Positions 13,950-22,066 of a DNA stretch of 40,040 nucleotides are shown one piece after another. Below the pieces are notes generated by a model, which did no database searches, was not told the origin of the DNA, and saw nothing but the letters and a program-made list of their open reading frames with translations. The translations under genes and the position numbers were made by a program. How positions within the stretch are numbered: the first letter of the stretch is position 1; each line of letters opens with the position of its first letter. This DNA comes from Candidatus Moraniibacteriota bacterium (lineage in GTDB: Bacteria > Patescibacteriota > Minisyncoccia > Moranbacterales > GWC2-37-73): positions 1 to 40,040 of the forward strand of contig JAQTLF010000007.1 in NCBI GenBank assembly GCA_028715015.1, in the 5' to 3' direction.

Positions 13950-13999
13950 ATATTAGCGGCAAAACAAAAGGAACCGCCACGCATGGCAGTTCCTTTTTT
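13942..13999 (+). terminator. Double hairpin terminator
   Basis: GCCGCTAA/TTAGCGGC (13942-13960) overlaps the stop codon of the small gene. AAAGGAAC/GTTCCTTT (13967-13996) with a T run follows. The A tract on the other side would also terminate rlmN. Confidence 0.85.
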
Positions 14000-14018
14000 A
14001 AAAGCAAAAATTCCTGTT

Positions 14019-15083
14019 CTATTTTTCCCCTGCCAACTGTCCGCAAGCAGCTTTTATTTCGTCGCCGAGACTTTTTCTGATGGTGGCGTTGATGCCATAT
14101 TTTTCAAGCTCCTGTTTGAAAATTTGCGTTCTGGTTTTGGAAGACGGTTTCAAATTTTCACTGGTGGCGTTGTAGCGGATGAGATTCATATGCAGAAGAT
14201 GCGCGCGGCCAACGGAGCAAATGAAATCCGAAAGCAATTTGGCATCGAGCGCTGTGTCATTGATTCCATCCAACATGATATATTCCAAAAAAACTTTGCG
14301 CTTGGTGATTGCAAAATATTTTTTCAATGCTTGTCTCAAATTTTCCAGATTATCTTTTTTGTTGACCGGCATGTAGCGGTCACGTTTTTCATCACTGGTA
14401 AAATGCAAGGAAATGGCCAAATTTACTTGGGGAAACTCATACGCCATTCTTTCGATCCCCTCAGCAATCCCTGAAGTTGAGACAGACAAACTTCTTGAAC
14501 CGAAACCGAAAAGTTTTTCATTTGTCAGATCTTTGATGCTTTGAGAAACTTCTTGCCAATTGTTGAACGGCTCGCCCATGCCCATAAAAACGATATTACT
14601 CAATACTGCTCCTCTCCCTTCGGGAGAGGATGTCATGTACTCATGACAGGAGAGGGCGCGTTTCAAATATTGTTTCCAAAAAAGAATTTGGTCGGTGATT
14701 TCTTCGGCGGTCAGATTTCTTTTAAATCCCATTTTTCCGGTCGCGCAAAATCTGCATCCCATGGCACAACCGACCTGACAAGAAATGCAAGCAGACCATG
14801 TTCCAGGTTTAGGAGAAATCAAAACTGTTTCAATCAAATTATCATCTGCTGTTTTAAGCAAGGCCTTGATTGATTGCCCATCTGCGGCCACCAAAACTTT
14901 TTCCACCTCAAAAGAAAGCAGCTTCATTTCTTTCTCCATTTTTTCTCTCAAATCTTTGGAAAGTGTGGTGATTTCAGCAAACGAAGAAACGCCATCAACA
15001 AAGATGGCTTTCTGAATTTGTCCTAGGCGAAACTTGGGCAAATTATTTTCTTGCAAAAATTGTTCCAGTTTTTCAATATTCAT
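14019..15083 (-). CDS. rlmN: Dual-specificity RNA methyltransferase RlmN
   Basis: 354 residues from ATG (MNIEKLEQFLQ). The radical SAM CxxxCxxC is at C106, C110, C113 (CAMGCRFC), the NIVFMGMGEPFNN motif follows, and the C-terminal AACGQL carries the cysteine that resolves the methyl-RNA intermediate. RlmN methylates C2 of A2503 in 23S rRNA and A37 of some tRNAs. Residues 143-159 (ALSCHEYM to EGRGAV) are encoded by an inserted palindrome at a variable loop before NIVFMGMGEP. It ends at a terminator and starts 12 bp after the glmS stop, so the two are likely one unit. Confidence 0.96.
   Translation of the reverse strand: MNIEKLEQFLQENNLPKFRLGQIQKAIFVDGVSSFAEITTLSKDLREKMEKEMKLLSFEVEKVLVAADGQSIKALLKTADDNLIETVLISPKPGTWSACISCQVGCAMGCRFCATGKMGFKRNLTAEEITDQILFWKQYLKRALSCHEYMTSSPEGRGAVLSNIVFMGMGEPFNNWQEVSQSIKDLTNEKLFGFGSRSLSVSTSGIAEGIERMAYEFPQVNLAISLHFTSDEKRDRYMPVNKKDNLENLRQALKKYFAITKRKVFLEYIMLDGINDTALDAKLLSDFICSVGRAHLLHMNLIRYNATSENLKPSSKTRTQIFKQELEKYGINATIRKSLGDEIKAACGQLAGEK
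14608..14656. repeat. Double palindrome inserted in frame in rlmN
   Basis: CCTCTCCC-TTC-GGGAGAGG (14611-14629) and GTCATG-TACT-CATGAC (14632-14647), then AGGAGAGGG, which can also pair with the first arm. It encodes about 17 residues absent from other RlmN proteins. Confidence 0.85.
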
Positions 15084-15095
15084 AGTCAATCAAGT

Positions 15096-16970
15096 TTATT
15101 CTACCGTCACTGATTTTGCAAGGTTACGCGGTTTGTCCACATCGTAACCTTTGGAAATTCCGACATAATATGCCAGCAACTGAAGAGGAATGACAGCCAA
15201 AAGCGGTGTCAGCATTTCCAATGTTTTGGGAATGTAGATGACATCACTGGCATGCTTGGAAATTTCCTTGTCGCCTTTGGTTGCAATGGCAATGATTTTT
15301 CCGCTGCGAGCTTTGATTTCCTGCATGCCTGAAATGTTTTTTTCATACACACTGTCGCGCGGAGCAACAAACAAGGAGGGGAAATTTTCATCAATCAGTG
15401 CGATCGGCCCATGTTTCATTTCTCCCGAAGCGTAGCCTTCGGCGTGCACATAGGATATTTCCTTGATTTTAAGCGCTCCTTCCAAGGCGATCGGAAAATT
15501 GTATTTTCTTCCCATGTATAAGAAATCAGAAAAATTCGCATATTTTTTGGCGATCTTTTTTATTTCCTTGTCGCCAGAAAGAATTTCATTGATGTGTTTG
15601 GGAATTTTTTCAAGCTCACTCAAAATGCGCTTGCCAGTGACCAATGACATGTCACGTTGTCTTCCCAAAAATACGGTAAGCAGCGTCAAAATCGTCAATT
15701 GCGAAGTGAAAGCCTTGGTGGATGCCACTCCGATTTCCGGTCCGGCATGATTGTATATTCCCGCATCAGTTTCGCGCGCAATCGTCGAGCCAACCGTGTT
15801 GATGATTCCAAGCGTGAGGGCGCCTTTGTTTTTGGCTTCGCGAATGGCAGCCAAGGTGTCAGCTGTTTCTCCAGACTGCGAAATTGCAATCACCGCAGTT
15901 CTTTTGTCGAGAAGTGGTTTGCGATAACGAAATTCGCTGGCATATTCGACTTCCACTGGAATTCCTGCATATTCTTCCAACATATATTCTCCGATAAGTC
16001 CGGCATTATATGATGTTCCGCAACTAACAATGATGATCCTGTTTATGTCTTTCAGTTTTTCTTCAACATCCCTGAGACCACCAAGCCTCGCCATGCCATC
16101 CGTCTTTGAAATTCTTCCGCGCATGGCATTGGCAATCGATTCCGGTTGTTCAAAAGTTTCTTTGAGCATAAAATGGGCGTAGCCATTTTTTTGAGCCTGC
16201 TCAATGTCCCAATCAAGTTTGCTGATTTCCTTTTTAATCAATTTGTTCTTCACATTGAAAACTTCGAAATTGTCAGCTGAAACAACTGCCATTTCCCCAT
16301 CTTCAAGATAGACGACTTTGTCGGTATATTGCACGATGGCTGAAGCATCGGAGGCGACAATAAATTCATCTTTGCCGACACCCAACAAAAGAGGGCTTCC
16401 CAAGCGTGCCACAATCATCTGTTCAGGACAATTGCGATCCAAAATTGCCAAGCCGTAAGTTCCCTTGATCAATTTCAATGACTCCAAAACAGCTCCACGA
16501 AAATCAAGCCCGCCTCGCGTCGACGAGCGGTCGTCTCCGCGAGTCGAGGCGGGCTTTTGGGAAAATTCCTCGATCAGGTGCGCCACCACTTCGCTGTCGG
16601 TTTCAGAAGTGAATTTGTGCCCTTTCTTTTGCAGTTGATCTTTGAGCTCCAAATAATTTTCAATAATGCCATTATGCACGATGGAAATGTTTCCTTTGCA
16701 ATCAGTGTGCGGATGGGAATTTTTGTCACAAGGTTTTCCATGAGTAGCCCAACGGGTATGAGCGATCCCGATTTTGCTGGCCATTTTCTTTTCACCAATT
16801 TTGTTCTGCAATTCGACAACTTTGCCAGTGGCTTTGACTGTTACTATTTTTCCATTTTCAATAATGGAAATTCCGGCGCTGTCATATCCTCGATATTCCA
16901 AGCGTCTGAGACCATCAAGCAGAATTGGCGCAGCTTCTTTTTTTCCAACATATCCGACTATTCCACACAT
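15096..16970 (-). CDS. glmS: Glutamine-fructose-6-phosphate aminotransferase
   Basis: 624 residues starting MCGIVGYVG, so the catalytic cysteine is residue 2 after Met removal; eight upstream codons are excluded for this reason. The N-terminal glutaminase domain (THTRWATHG-like AHTRWATHG) is followed by two SIS domains (SCGTSYNAGL, SQSGETADT, EIGVASTKAFTSQ) and the terminal DKPRNLAKSVTVE. GlmS makes glucosamine-6-phosphate, the entry to peptidoglycan and lipopolysaccharide sugars. About 18 residues (PASTRGDD to TRGGLD) after HLIEEFSQK come from an inserted palindrome. No glmS ribozyme is evident in the 77-bp upstream gap. Confidence 0.97.
   Translation of the reverse strand: MCGIVGYVGKKEAAPILLDGLRRLEYRGYDSAGISIIENGKIVTVKATGKVVELQNKIGEKKMASKIGIAHTRWATHGKPCDKNSHPHTDCKGNISIVHNGIIENYLELKDQLQKKGHKFTSETDSEVVAHLIEEFSQKPASTRGDDRSSTRGGLDFRGAVLESLKLIKGTYGLAILDRNCPEQMIVARLGSPLLLGVGKDEFIVASDASAIVQYTDKVVYLEDGEMAVVSADNFEVFNVKNKLIKKEISKLDWDIEQAQKNGYAHFMLKETFEQPESIANAMRGRISKTDGMARLGGLRDVEEKLKDINRIIIVSCGTSYNAGLIGEYMLEEYAGIPVEVEYASEFRYRKPLLDKRTAVIAISQSGETADTLAAIREAKNKGALTLGIINTVGSTIARETDAGIYNHAGPEIGVASTKAFTSQLTILTLLTVFLGRQRDMSLVTGKRILSELEKIPKHINEILSGDKEIKKIAKKYANFSDFLYMGRKYNFPIALEGALKIKEISYVHAEGYASGEMKHGPIALIDENFPSLFVAPRDSVYEKNISGMQEIKARSGKIIAIATKGDKEISKHASDVIYIPKTLEMLTPLLAVIPLQLLAYYVGISKGYDVDKPRNLAKSVTVE
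16506..16556. repeat. GC-rich palindrome inserted in frame in glmS
   Basis: Perfect 12-bp arms AAGCCCGCCTCG (16506-16517) and CGAGGCGGGCTT (16545-16556), with inner GACGA/TCGTC pairing. It shares GTCGAGGC and GCCCGCC words with the insertion in the methyltransferase gene. Confidence 0.88.
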
Positions 16971-17047
16971 ATTGGCTGAATTTCCAATGATCAATTTTCA
17001 ATTTACAGCAAAGAATTCTTGCCAAAAATATGAATTGAAATTGGATA

Positions 17048-17692
17048 TTATTTGATTAATGATTTTATTATTTCCATGGCCTCCTCGAGATCATGGACTT
17101 CGAAATCACAATATCCGTTCTTTTGATCACAATATCTTCCCTCTTTGCGGCAGAGCAAAAAAGTGTGCATGTTTGGAAAAGTTTTCTTGATGTCCTGGAT
17201 CTGTTCCAATCTGTCATCAATAAAAATCATCTCTTCATTAACATCAATTTTCATCTTCTCAATCACGCTTTTGATGGCTTCAGCTTTTGACCCTTTGGTC
17301 ACCACGCATCCACTCACCAACCTGTCGATTCCGCTGCCGATTATTTTTTCATTTTGAAAAGATGGCAGCCCGAAGGAAATGAGATAAGCATTTTCTTTGC
17401 CGACAAAATTTAAAAAATCATCAACATCAGCAAACACGAAACTGTCCATGTCGGCGAGATGTTGTGACAGTCCCCTTCGCAAAGCGGTCACATCCATTTT
17501 TTCATTTTCTTCCAAACGCGAAAGCAGTCCGTCGGGATCGAACAATTTCACTTCGCTTGTATCATTGGGATCATAATAATGTTTTTTGAAAAGTTCTGGG
17601 CTGACTTCATGACTTTCAAAAAAAATTTTCAGACCGCCACTGAAATCCTTCGTGTTGAGAATTACATCATCAAAATCAATAAATATCTTCAC
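17048..17692 (-). CDS. HAD-superfamily hydrolase
   Basis: 214 residues. Motif I is IDFDDVILNT at 4-13 (DxD with the nucleophile D6), the later LISFG segment supplies a motif II-like region, and MIFIDDRLEQI near 153 is the motif IV acidic pair. HAD proteins are mostly phosphatases; the substrate cannot be told. A KEGRYCDQKNGYCDFEV stretch near the end has two cysteines. It lies between glmS and a PAP2 gene on the same strand, 23 bp from the latter, so envelope-precursor phosphatase roles are conceivable but unproven. Confidence 0.85.
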   Translation of the reverse strand: MKIFIDFDDVILNTKDFSGGLKIFFESHEVSPELFKKHYYDPNDTSEVKLFDPDGLLSRLEENEKMDVTALRRGLSQHLADMDSFVFADVDDFLNFVGKENAYLISFGLPSFQNEKIIGSGIDRLVSGCVVTKGSKAEAIKSVIEKMKIDVNEEMIFIDDRLEQIQDIKKTFPNMHTFLLCRKEGRYCDQKNGYCDFEVHDLEEAMEIIKSLIK

Positions 17693-17715
17693 AACATTAT
17701 TTTCTTTAAAAATGA

Positions 17716-18252
17716 TTATCGTAAAATTTGCACCAAAGCCAAAGCCAAATAGCCGTAGGAAACACCAAGCAGCACTCCGGCCAAAATGTCAGTTGGATAG
17801 TGCATGCCATTATGCAGGCGGGAGAATGCTATGATCGCTGCAAAAATAATTGCTGGTATGATCAGCGACGGATAAAAACTGCCGATCACCACAAGCATCG
17901 CCACTGTGGTTGCCATGTGGCTTGAAGGAAAAGATGAGTCGCTAAATTTTCTTCCAATGGGTGTTATTGACTGCGGATATGCAACGAAAGGACGTTTTCT
18001 TTTGGGAATGATGCGCAACAGCAAATGTTTTATGATTCCCTCAGTGATGCCAAAATGCAAAACTGCGACAATTACGATGGCCTCAAGAAATGGCTTGGCA
18101 ATTTCAGGATGCTTATCTATCGCCAGCACCACCAAAACTGTCCAAAAAAAAGCCAGAAATGATATCGAATTTATAAACCCCAAAAAAACAGCAGCATTTT
18201 TTCCGCCAATTCCATTGAAATATCGCACTATTTTTATTTCTAAATCATTCAT
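17716..18252 (-). CDS. PAP2-family membrane phosphatase
   Basis: 178 residues with about five transmembrane helices. The three phosphatase signatures are present: KRKRPF (KxxxxxxRP type), SSFPSSHMATT (PSGH type, here PSSH) and SRLHNGMHYPTDILAG (SRxxxxxHxxxD). Family members dephosphorylate undecaprenyl diphosphate or phosphatidic acid at the outer face of the membrane. Lipid-carrier recycling for cell-wall synthesis is the most likely role. It starts 23 bp after the stop of the transporter gene at 18276. Confidence 0.88.
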   Translation of the reverse strand: MNDLEIKIVRYFNGIGGKNAAVFLGFINSISFLAFFWTVLVVLAIDKHPEIAKPFLEAIVIVAVLHFGITEGIIKHLLLRIIPKRKRPFVAYPQSITPIGRKFSDSSFPSSHMATTVAMLVVIGSFYPSLIIPAIIFAAIIAFSRLHNGMHYPTDILAGVLLGVSYGYLALALVQILR

Positions 18253-18275
18253 ATTTTTTCAATAATGCTCTCGGC

Positions 18276-19733
18276 CTATATTATACTTACAATTATCATC
18301 CCGATTAATGCCACAGTGGTTGCAATTACAGCAGACCAACCGAAAATTTTCACCCATGTAGGATTTGTTTCTTTGCCCATAATTTTTTCATCGTCACCAA
18401 TTTTCATGATGATGGCCAGCAGCGGAAGAGCGATCACACCATTGAGAAAAGCTGACCAATATAGGGCTGCAATCGGATTGATGCCCAGAAAATTCATTGC
18501 CAAACCTACAATAATGGAAAAAACAATCACCAAATAAAATCCTTTGGCCTGAGAAAATTTTTCTTCAAGTCCACTATTCCAGCTCATGAGTTCACTTAGT
18601 GCGTAGGCTCCACTTCCAGCCAAGATGGGAACTGCCAAAAGTCCGGTGCCAATAATCCCCAATGCAAAAAGTAGGAATGCATAATCCCCTGCCAACGGAC
18701 GCAATGCTAGTGCTGCATCCTGAGCAGAATCGATGTTGGTTATGCCGTTGGCAAAAAGAACATTGGCCGTGGTCAAAACAATAAAGAAAAAAACTATATT
18801 GGCCAAAATCATGCCCGCGTTAACATCAGTGCGCATGCGCGAAACACGTTCCACAATCACCTTCTTTTTTTGCGAAACATGATTCATCTTGCCATCCTCA
18901 ACTTCCTCGGACGCCTGCCAGAAAAAAAGATACGGGGTGATTGTTGTTCCGAAAACTGCGATCATGGCAAAAATGTAATCCTTATTTAAAGACACATGAG
19001 GCACAAAAGAATTTTTAAAAACACTGATCCAATTCGGATGTGTCATGAAACCAGCGATTATGTAGGCAAAAACAGAAAGCGTCAGCCATTTTAAAAATTT
19101 CACATACACATGATATTTCACGAAAACTTCCAGAAAAATTATAAGCACCGCAAAAAATATGGCGCCCGTGGCATAATTTATGCCTGAAACCATATTAAGA
19201 GATGCTGCCATGGCACCAAGGTCGGCGCCGATGTTGGCAATGTTGGCAATCATCAAAAGCAGGACAGCTCCCATGACAGTTCTTTTTTTGAAATATTTTT
19301 TCAGCACAGCCGCCAATCCATTGTTGGTGACGATCCCGATTCGCGCACAAGTTTCTTGGATTGCCAACATCATCGGCAAAAGCCAAAACGCCATCCATAA
19401 AATTCCCATGCCGAATTTTGCACCAACAGCACTGTATGTTCCAATTCCTCCCGGATCATCATCTGATGCACCCGTGATGAGGCCTGGCCCCAAAGCTCGC
19501 ACGAATAAATATGCCCTTTTGATCGGTGTTCCAATTAAAATTCTGGCAACAGCAACTTCAGGAGCTGCGATTCTGAGTGTTCCATCGATGGCTTTGACCG
19601 CTTCAATTTCTCCCCACACGATCAACTTCTTGGCCAAAACCAATGGGATTCCCAACTCTCTTCTAAATTCGGAAAGAGTCAACATTTTTTCAGAAGGATT
19701 TATCTGTTGATCCTGTTTTTTTCCACTAAACAT
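18276..19733 (-). CDS. NRAMP-related divalent metal transporter with N-terminal HTH-like domain
   Basis: 485 residues with about eleven transmembrane helices. The NRAMP fold is shown by LGPGLITGASDDDPGGIGTYS (81-101, helix 1) and by FGTTITPYLFFWQASEEVE (helix 6). Canonical manganese/iron NRAMPs carry DPGN and MPH; here these are DPGG and TPY, so the ion site is altered and specificity may differ, as in NRAMP-related magnesium transporters. Residues 17-68 precede the first helix and look like a small helix-turn-helix or MerR-like domain (SEFRRELGIP, KLIVWGEIEAVKAIDGTLRIAAPEV) shown in parts. The fold of that part is inferred only from pattern. Confidence 0.85.
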   Translation of the reverse strand: MFSGKKQDQQINPSEKMLTLSEFRRELGIPLVLAKKLIVWGEIEAVKAIDGTLRIAAPEVAVARILIGTPIKRAYLFVRALGPGLITGASDDDPGGIGTYSAVGAKFGMGILWMAFWLLPMMLAIQETCARIGIVTNNGLAAVLKKYFKKRTVMGAVLLLMIANIANIGADLGAMAASLNMVSGINYATGAIFFAVLIIFLEVFVKYHVYVKFLKWLTLSVFAYIIAGFMTHPNWISVFKNSFVPHVSLNKDYIFAMIAVFGTTITPYLFFWQASEEVEDGKMNHVSQKKKVIVERVSRMRTDVNAGMILANIVFFFIVLTTANVLFANGITNIDSAQDAALALRPLAGDYAFLLFALGIIGTGLLAVPILAGSGAYALSELMSWNSGLEEKFSQAKGFYLVIVFSIIVGLAMNFLGINPIAALYWSAFLNGVIALPLLAIIMKIGDDEKIMGKETNPTWVKIFGWSAVIATTVALIGMIIVSII

Positions 19734-19767
19734 AGATTTTTCAATAATTATTTATGACCAACAAAAA

Positions 19768-19905
19768 TACGAGTGTTAGACAAAAATCCAAATGACAAAA
19801 TCCAAATTTCCAATAAATGACTCAAATCCAAATGTCTAAAAATTTTTAGGATTTAAGATTTTGGATTTTGTTTGACATTGGAAATTGAGATTTGAGATTT
19901 TTTAT
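19768..19905. repeat. Intergenic periodic inverted repeat (AAATCCAAAT / ATTTGGATTT words)
   Basis: AATCCAAATGAC, AATCCAAATTTCC and AATCCAAATGTC words on the left oppose TTTGGATTTTG and GGAAATTGAGATTTG words on the right. Fills the yvcK-transporter gap. Confidence 0.75.
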
Positions 19906-19910
19906 TATTT

Positions 19911-20942
19911 TTATATTATTTCTTTGATGATGTTTTCGTATTCTCCCATCTCGGCAATCATCATCAATACTTTGGCCAGTTTGTCACTGTCATGACGGAT
20001 AAATGAGCGTGTTCCGGAAATCAGATCCCCGATTTTTTCCTTGATTTCTTCCCTGCGCAAAAGATCGGCCATCACAATTTTATAGCTTCCACTTTTCTGC
20101 TGCCTTTTGAAAACAATGACCGAGCCTTTGCCTTCACGCTTTTCATATTTTTTCACCAACAAAGGAGGAATGTTATTGTTGTTGAATGTCACGAAATCAA
20201 TTTTATTTTTTCCAATATAACTCTCCAACACTTTGACATAATCATCGATGGTAAAATTTTCAGTCTGACCTTTTTTGTTGGTGAGGTTGCAATTGAAAAC
20301 AATTCTTGCCTTGGTTTTTTTGATTGCTTCAGCGATTTCCTTGACCAAGAAAATCGGCAGAATCGATCCATACAAATCGCCAGGACCGATGACGACCACA
20401 TCTGCGGATTTTATGCGTTCAATGGCTTTTTTATGAGCACTTACCTGGGGTTTCAAAAAAACATTTTGCAAGCCTATCTCTCTGATCTCCTCATTGTGAT
20501 CAAGATTATTTTCCCCAGCCAGGATCTGTCCATTTTTCAATTGGATGAATAGTCTCATACTTTCATCACTAACAGGAATGACTTCTCCTTTCACATCCAA
20601 AATTTTTATGGCCTGTTCCACCCCCACTGAAAAACTTTCATTTATTTTCTCCAGAGCTGAAAGAAACAGATTGCCAAAATTGTGACCTTTCAAACCGCCT
20701 TCTTCAAAACGATAGTTCATCAAATTTCTGAGCATCTGTGGAGAATCACTGAGTGCGACCAAGCACTGACGCACGTCGCCAGGAGGAAGCACACCCAATT
20801 CATCACGCAGAATTCCCGTGGATCCTCCATCGTCAGCCATGGAAACAATAGCCGAGATGTCGACCGAATATTTTTTCAAACCGCTAAGCAGCGTGTAACT
20901 TCCTGTTCCCCCGCCAATTGTGACAATTTTTTTATTTCGCAT
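19911..20942 (-). CDS. YvcK/CofD-like protein (gluconeogenesis factor family)
   Basis: 343 residues. The CofD-like Rossmann fold begins with TIGGGTGSYTLLSGLK (7-22), followed by SMADDGGSTGILRDELGVLPPGD and HNFGNLFLSAL, all diagnostic of YvcK. In Bacillus YvcK binds UDP-GlcNAc, localises in the cell and is needed for growth on gluconeogenic sources and for cell-wall synthesis. The N-terminal start fits the family. It ends the pair with the nucleotidyltransferase gene, whose stop lies 5 bp upstream of its start. Confidence 0.93.
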   Translation of the reverse strand: MRNKKIVTIGGGTGSYTLLSGLKKYSVDISAIVSMADDGGSTGILRDELGVLPPGDVRQCLVALSDSPQMLRNLMNYRFEEGGLKGHNFGNLFLSALEKINESFSVGVEQAIKILDVKGEVIPVSDESMRLFIQLKNGQILAGENNLDHNEEIREIGLQNVFLKPQVSAHKKAIERIKSADVVVIGPGDLYGSILPIFLVKEIAEAIKKTKARIVFNCNLTNKKGQTENFTIDDYVKVLESYIGKNKIDFVTFNNNNIPPLLVKKYEKREGKGSVIVFKRQQKSGSYKIVMADLLRREEIKEKIGDLISGTRSFIRHDSDKLAKVLMMIAEMGEYENIIKEII

Positions 20943-20947
20943 AAAAT

Positions 20948-21628
20948 CTAGATGAATTTATCAATAATGTCTTCGGCTTTTTTCAGATCTTCTGGATTGC
21001 CGATTGGAAACCAGTCTGTGGCTTTTTCAACATGGAAAGAAAAATCCTGCGCCATGGACGATATCGGTTGGATTATTTCATATTCGCCACGTTCACTCAA
21101 TGTCATCGGATAGTCAAAGAATTTTTTGTTCAGCTTGTATAGTGCTATGTTGGCAAAGGCCGGTCCTGAAATGTCAGGTTTTTCAATGATATTTTTCAAA
21201 TTACCATCCTTGTTAAGATATATGATGCCGAATTTTTTGGGATCATCAACTTCAAGCCCCAACATGGCAAGATCATGATGCATAAGTTTTTCCACATCTT
21301 TTTTCATATAAAGATCATCAGCCATCATCAATAAGAAATCGTCTTTGATCAGATCTTTCACCAACTGCACTGCGCCTCCTGTGCCATTGAGCTGCTCTTG
21401 GACAACATAGGATATTTTTTTGCCAGCATAAGAATCTCCGAAATATTCTTGGATCTGTCCGCCAAGATAGCCAACCACGAAAATAACCTCCTCAACTTTT
21501 TCCGGAAGCGCTTCGATTTTATAAGCCAAAATAGGCTTGCCTTTTATTTCCAACATAGGCTTGGGAACCGAATCGGTCAGATCTTTCATGCGTGTTCCCC
21601 TACCTGCCGCCAAAATGACAATCTGCAT
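20948..21628 (-). CDS. Sugar-phosphate nucleotidyltransferase
   Basis: 226 residues starting MQIVILAAGRGTRMKDLT, the GxGxR(M/L) nucleotide-binding loop of the NTP-transferase family, with PKPMLEIKGKPIL next, GTGGAV near 83 and a catalytic-type MADD at 97-100. The product could be NDP-glucose or another activated sugar; the short length (no C-terminal beta-helix) excludes GlmU-type bifunctional enzymes. It precedes yvcK by 5 bp in the same unit, which fits cell-surface sugar metabolism. Confidence 0.9.
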   Translation of the reverse strand: MQIVILAAGRGTRMKDLTDSVPKPMLEIKGKPILAYKIEALPEKVEEVIFVVGYLGGQIQEYFGDSYAGKKISYVVQEQLNGTGGAVQLVKDLIKDDFLLMMADDLYMKKDVEKLMHHDLAMLGLEVDDPKKFGIIYLNKDGNLKNIIEKPDISGPAFANIALYKLNKKFFDYPMTLSERGEYEIIQPISSMAQDFSFHVEKATDWFPIGNPEDLKKAEDIIDKFI

Positions 21629-21662
21629 ACTAATTCATTTAATCATTTAAACATCTAAACAT
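21629..21662. repeat. Left arm of a periodic inverted repeat flanking the four-helix-bundle gene
   Basis: CATTTAATCATTTAAACATC words. The partner arm lies at 22022-22066, on the other side of the gene. Confidence 0.6.
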
Positions 21663-22019
21663 TTAATCAGTAGTTATGGACTCCATTGACTTCCACAACA
21701 TAGCACCTATTTCATCGGATAATCCCAAAAGCACATCATACTCACTTTTATCTTCTATAAGACATTCATCAAATGAAAACTTTAATAGATATTTTGATTC
21801 CTGCAATGACCCATAAGAAATTTCCCAAAAATTTTTCTTCACCAAGTTTCTTTTTCTTGCATATCCTTCAATATAATTCAAAACTACTGAAAGTGAAGCT
21901 CTTCTTATTTGAGAAGTAACACCGTATATTTCCTCTCTGGGAAATTTTTTGGTGCATTTATAAACTCCATGAACAAACAAATCCATTTTTAATTTTAGTT
22001 TCTCAGAAAAATCATCCAC
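21663..22019 (-). CDS. Four-helix-bundle protein (23S rRNA intervening-sequence type)
   Basis: 118 residues matching the family first seen encoded in 23S rRNA intervening sequences: LKLKMDLFVHGVYKCTKKFPREEIYGVTSQIRRAS near the N-terminus given here only by its ends, then LNYIEGYAR and a C-terminal LLKFSFDECLIE. The fold is an antiparallel four-helix bundle that can form pentamers; the function is unknown. Genes of this family are scattered and patchy, suggesting mobility. Here it sits exactly between two arms of a repeat that elsewhere in the window forms an uninterrupted hairpin. Confidence 0.88.
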   Translation of the reverse strand: MDDFSEKLKLKMDLFVHGVYKCTKKFPREEIYGVTSQIRRASLSVVLNYIEGYARKRNLVKKNFWEISYGSLQESKYLLKFSFDECLIEDKSEYDVLLGLSDEIGAMLWKSMESITTD

Positions 22020-22021
22020 TT

Positions 22022-22066
22022 TGTTTTTTGTTTATATGTTTATATGTTTGTATGCTTATATGACTA
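22022..22066. repeat. Right arm of the periodic inverted repeat
   Basis: TGTTTATA repeated (TTTATATGTTTATATGTTTG), the reverse-complement type of CATTTAAA/CATATAAA. It overlaps the end of leuS at 22056. Confidence 0.6.

Noticed and set aside
13721-14080. Plus-strand frame of 119 codons overlapping the 48-codon gene
   Set aside because: It has no ribosome site, reads through two hairpins and a terminator, and ends inside rlmN on the opposite strand. The 48-codon frame explains all signals better.
16971-17047. glmS ribozyme upstream of glmS
   Set aside because: The 77-bp gap is too short and shows none of the ribozyme core; it holds a remnant of the ATTGGAAAT-type repeat.
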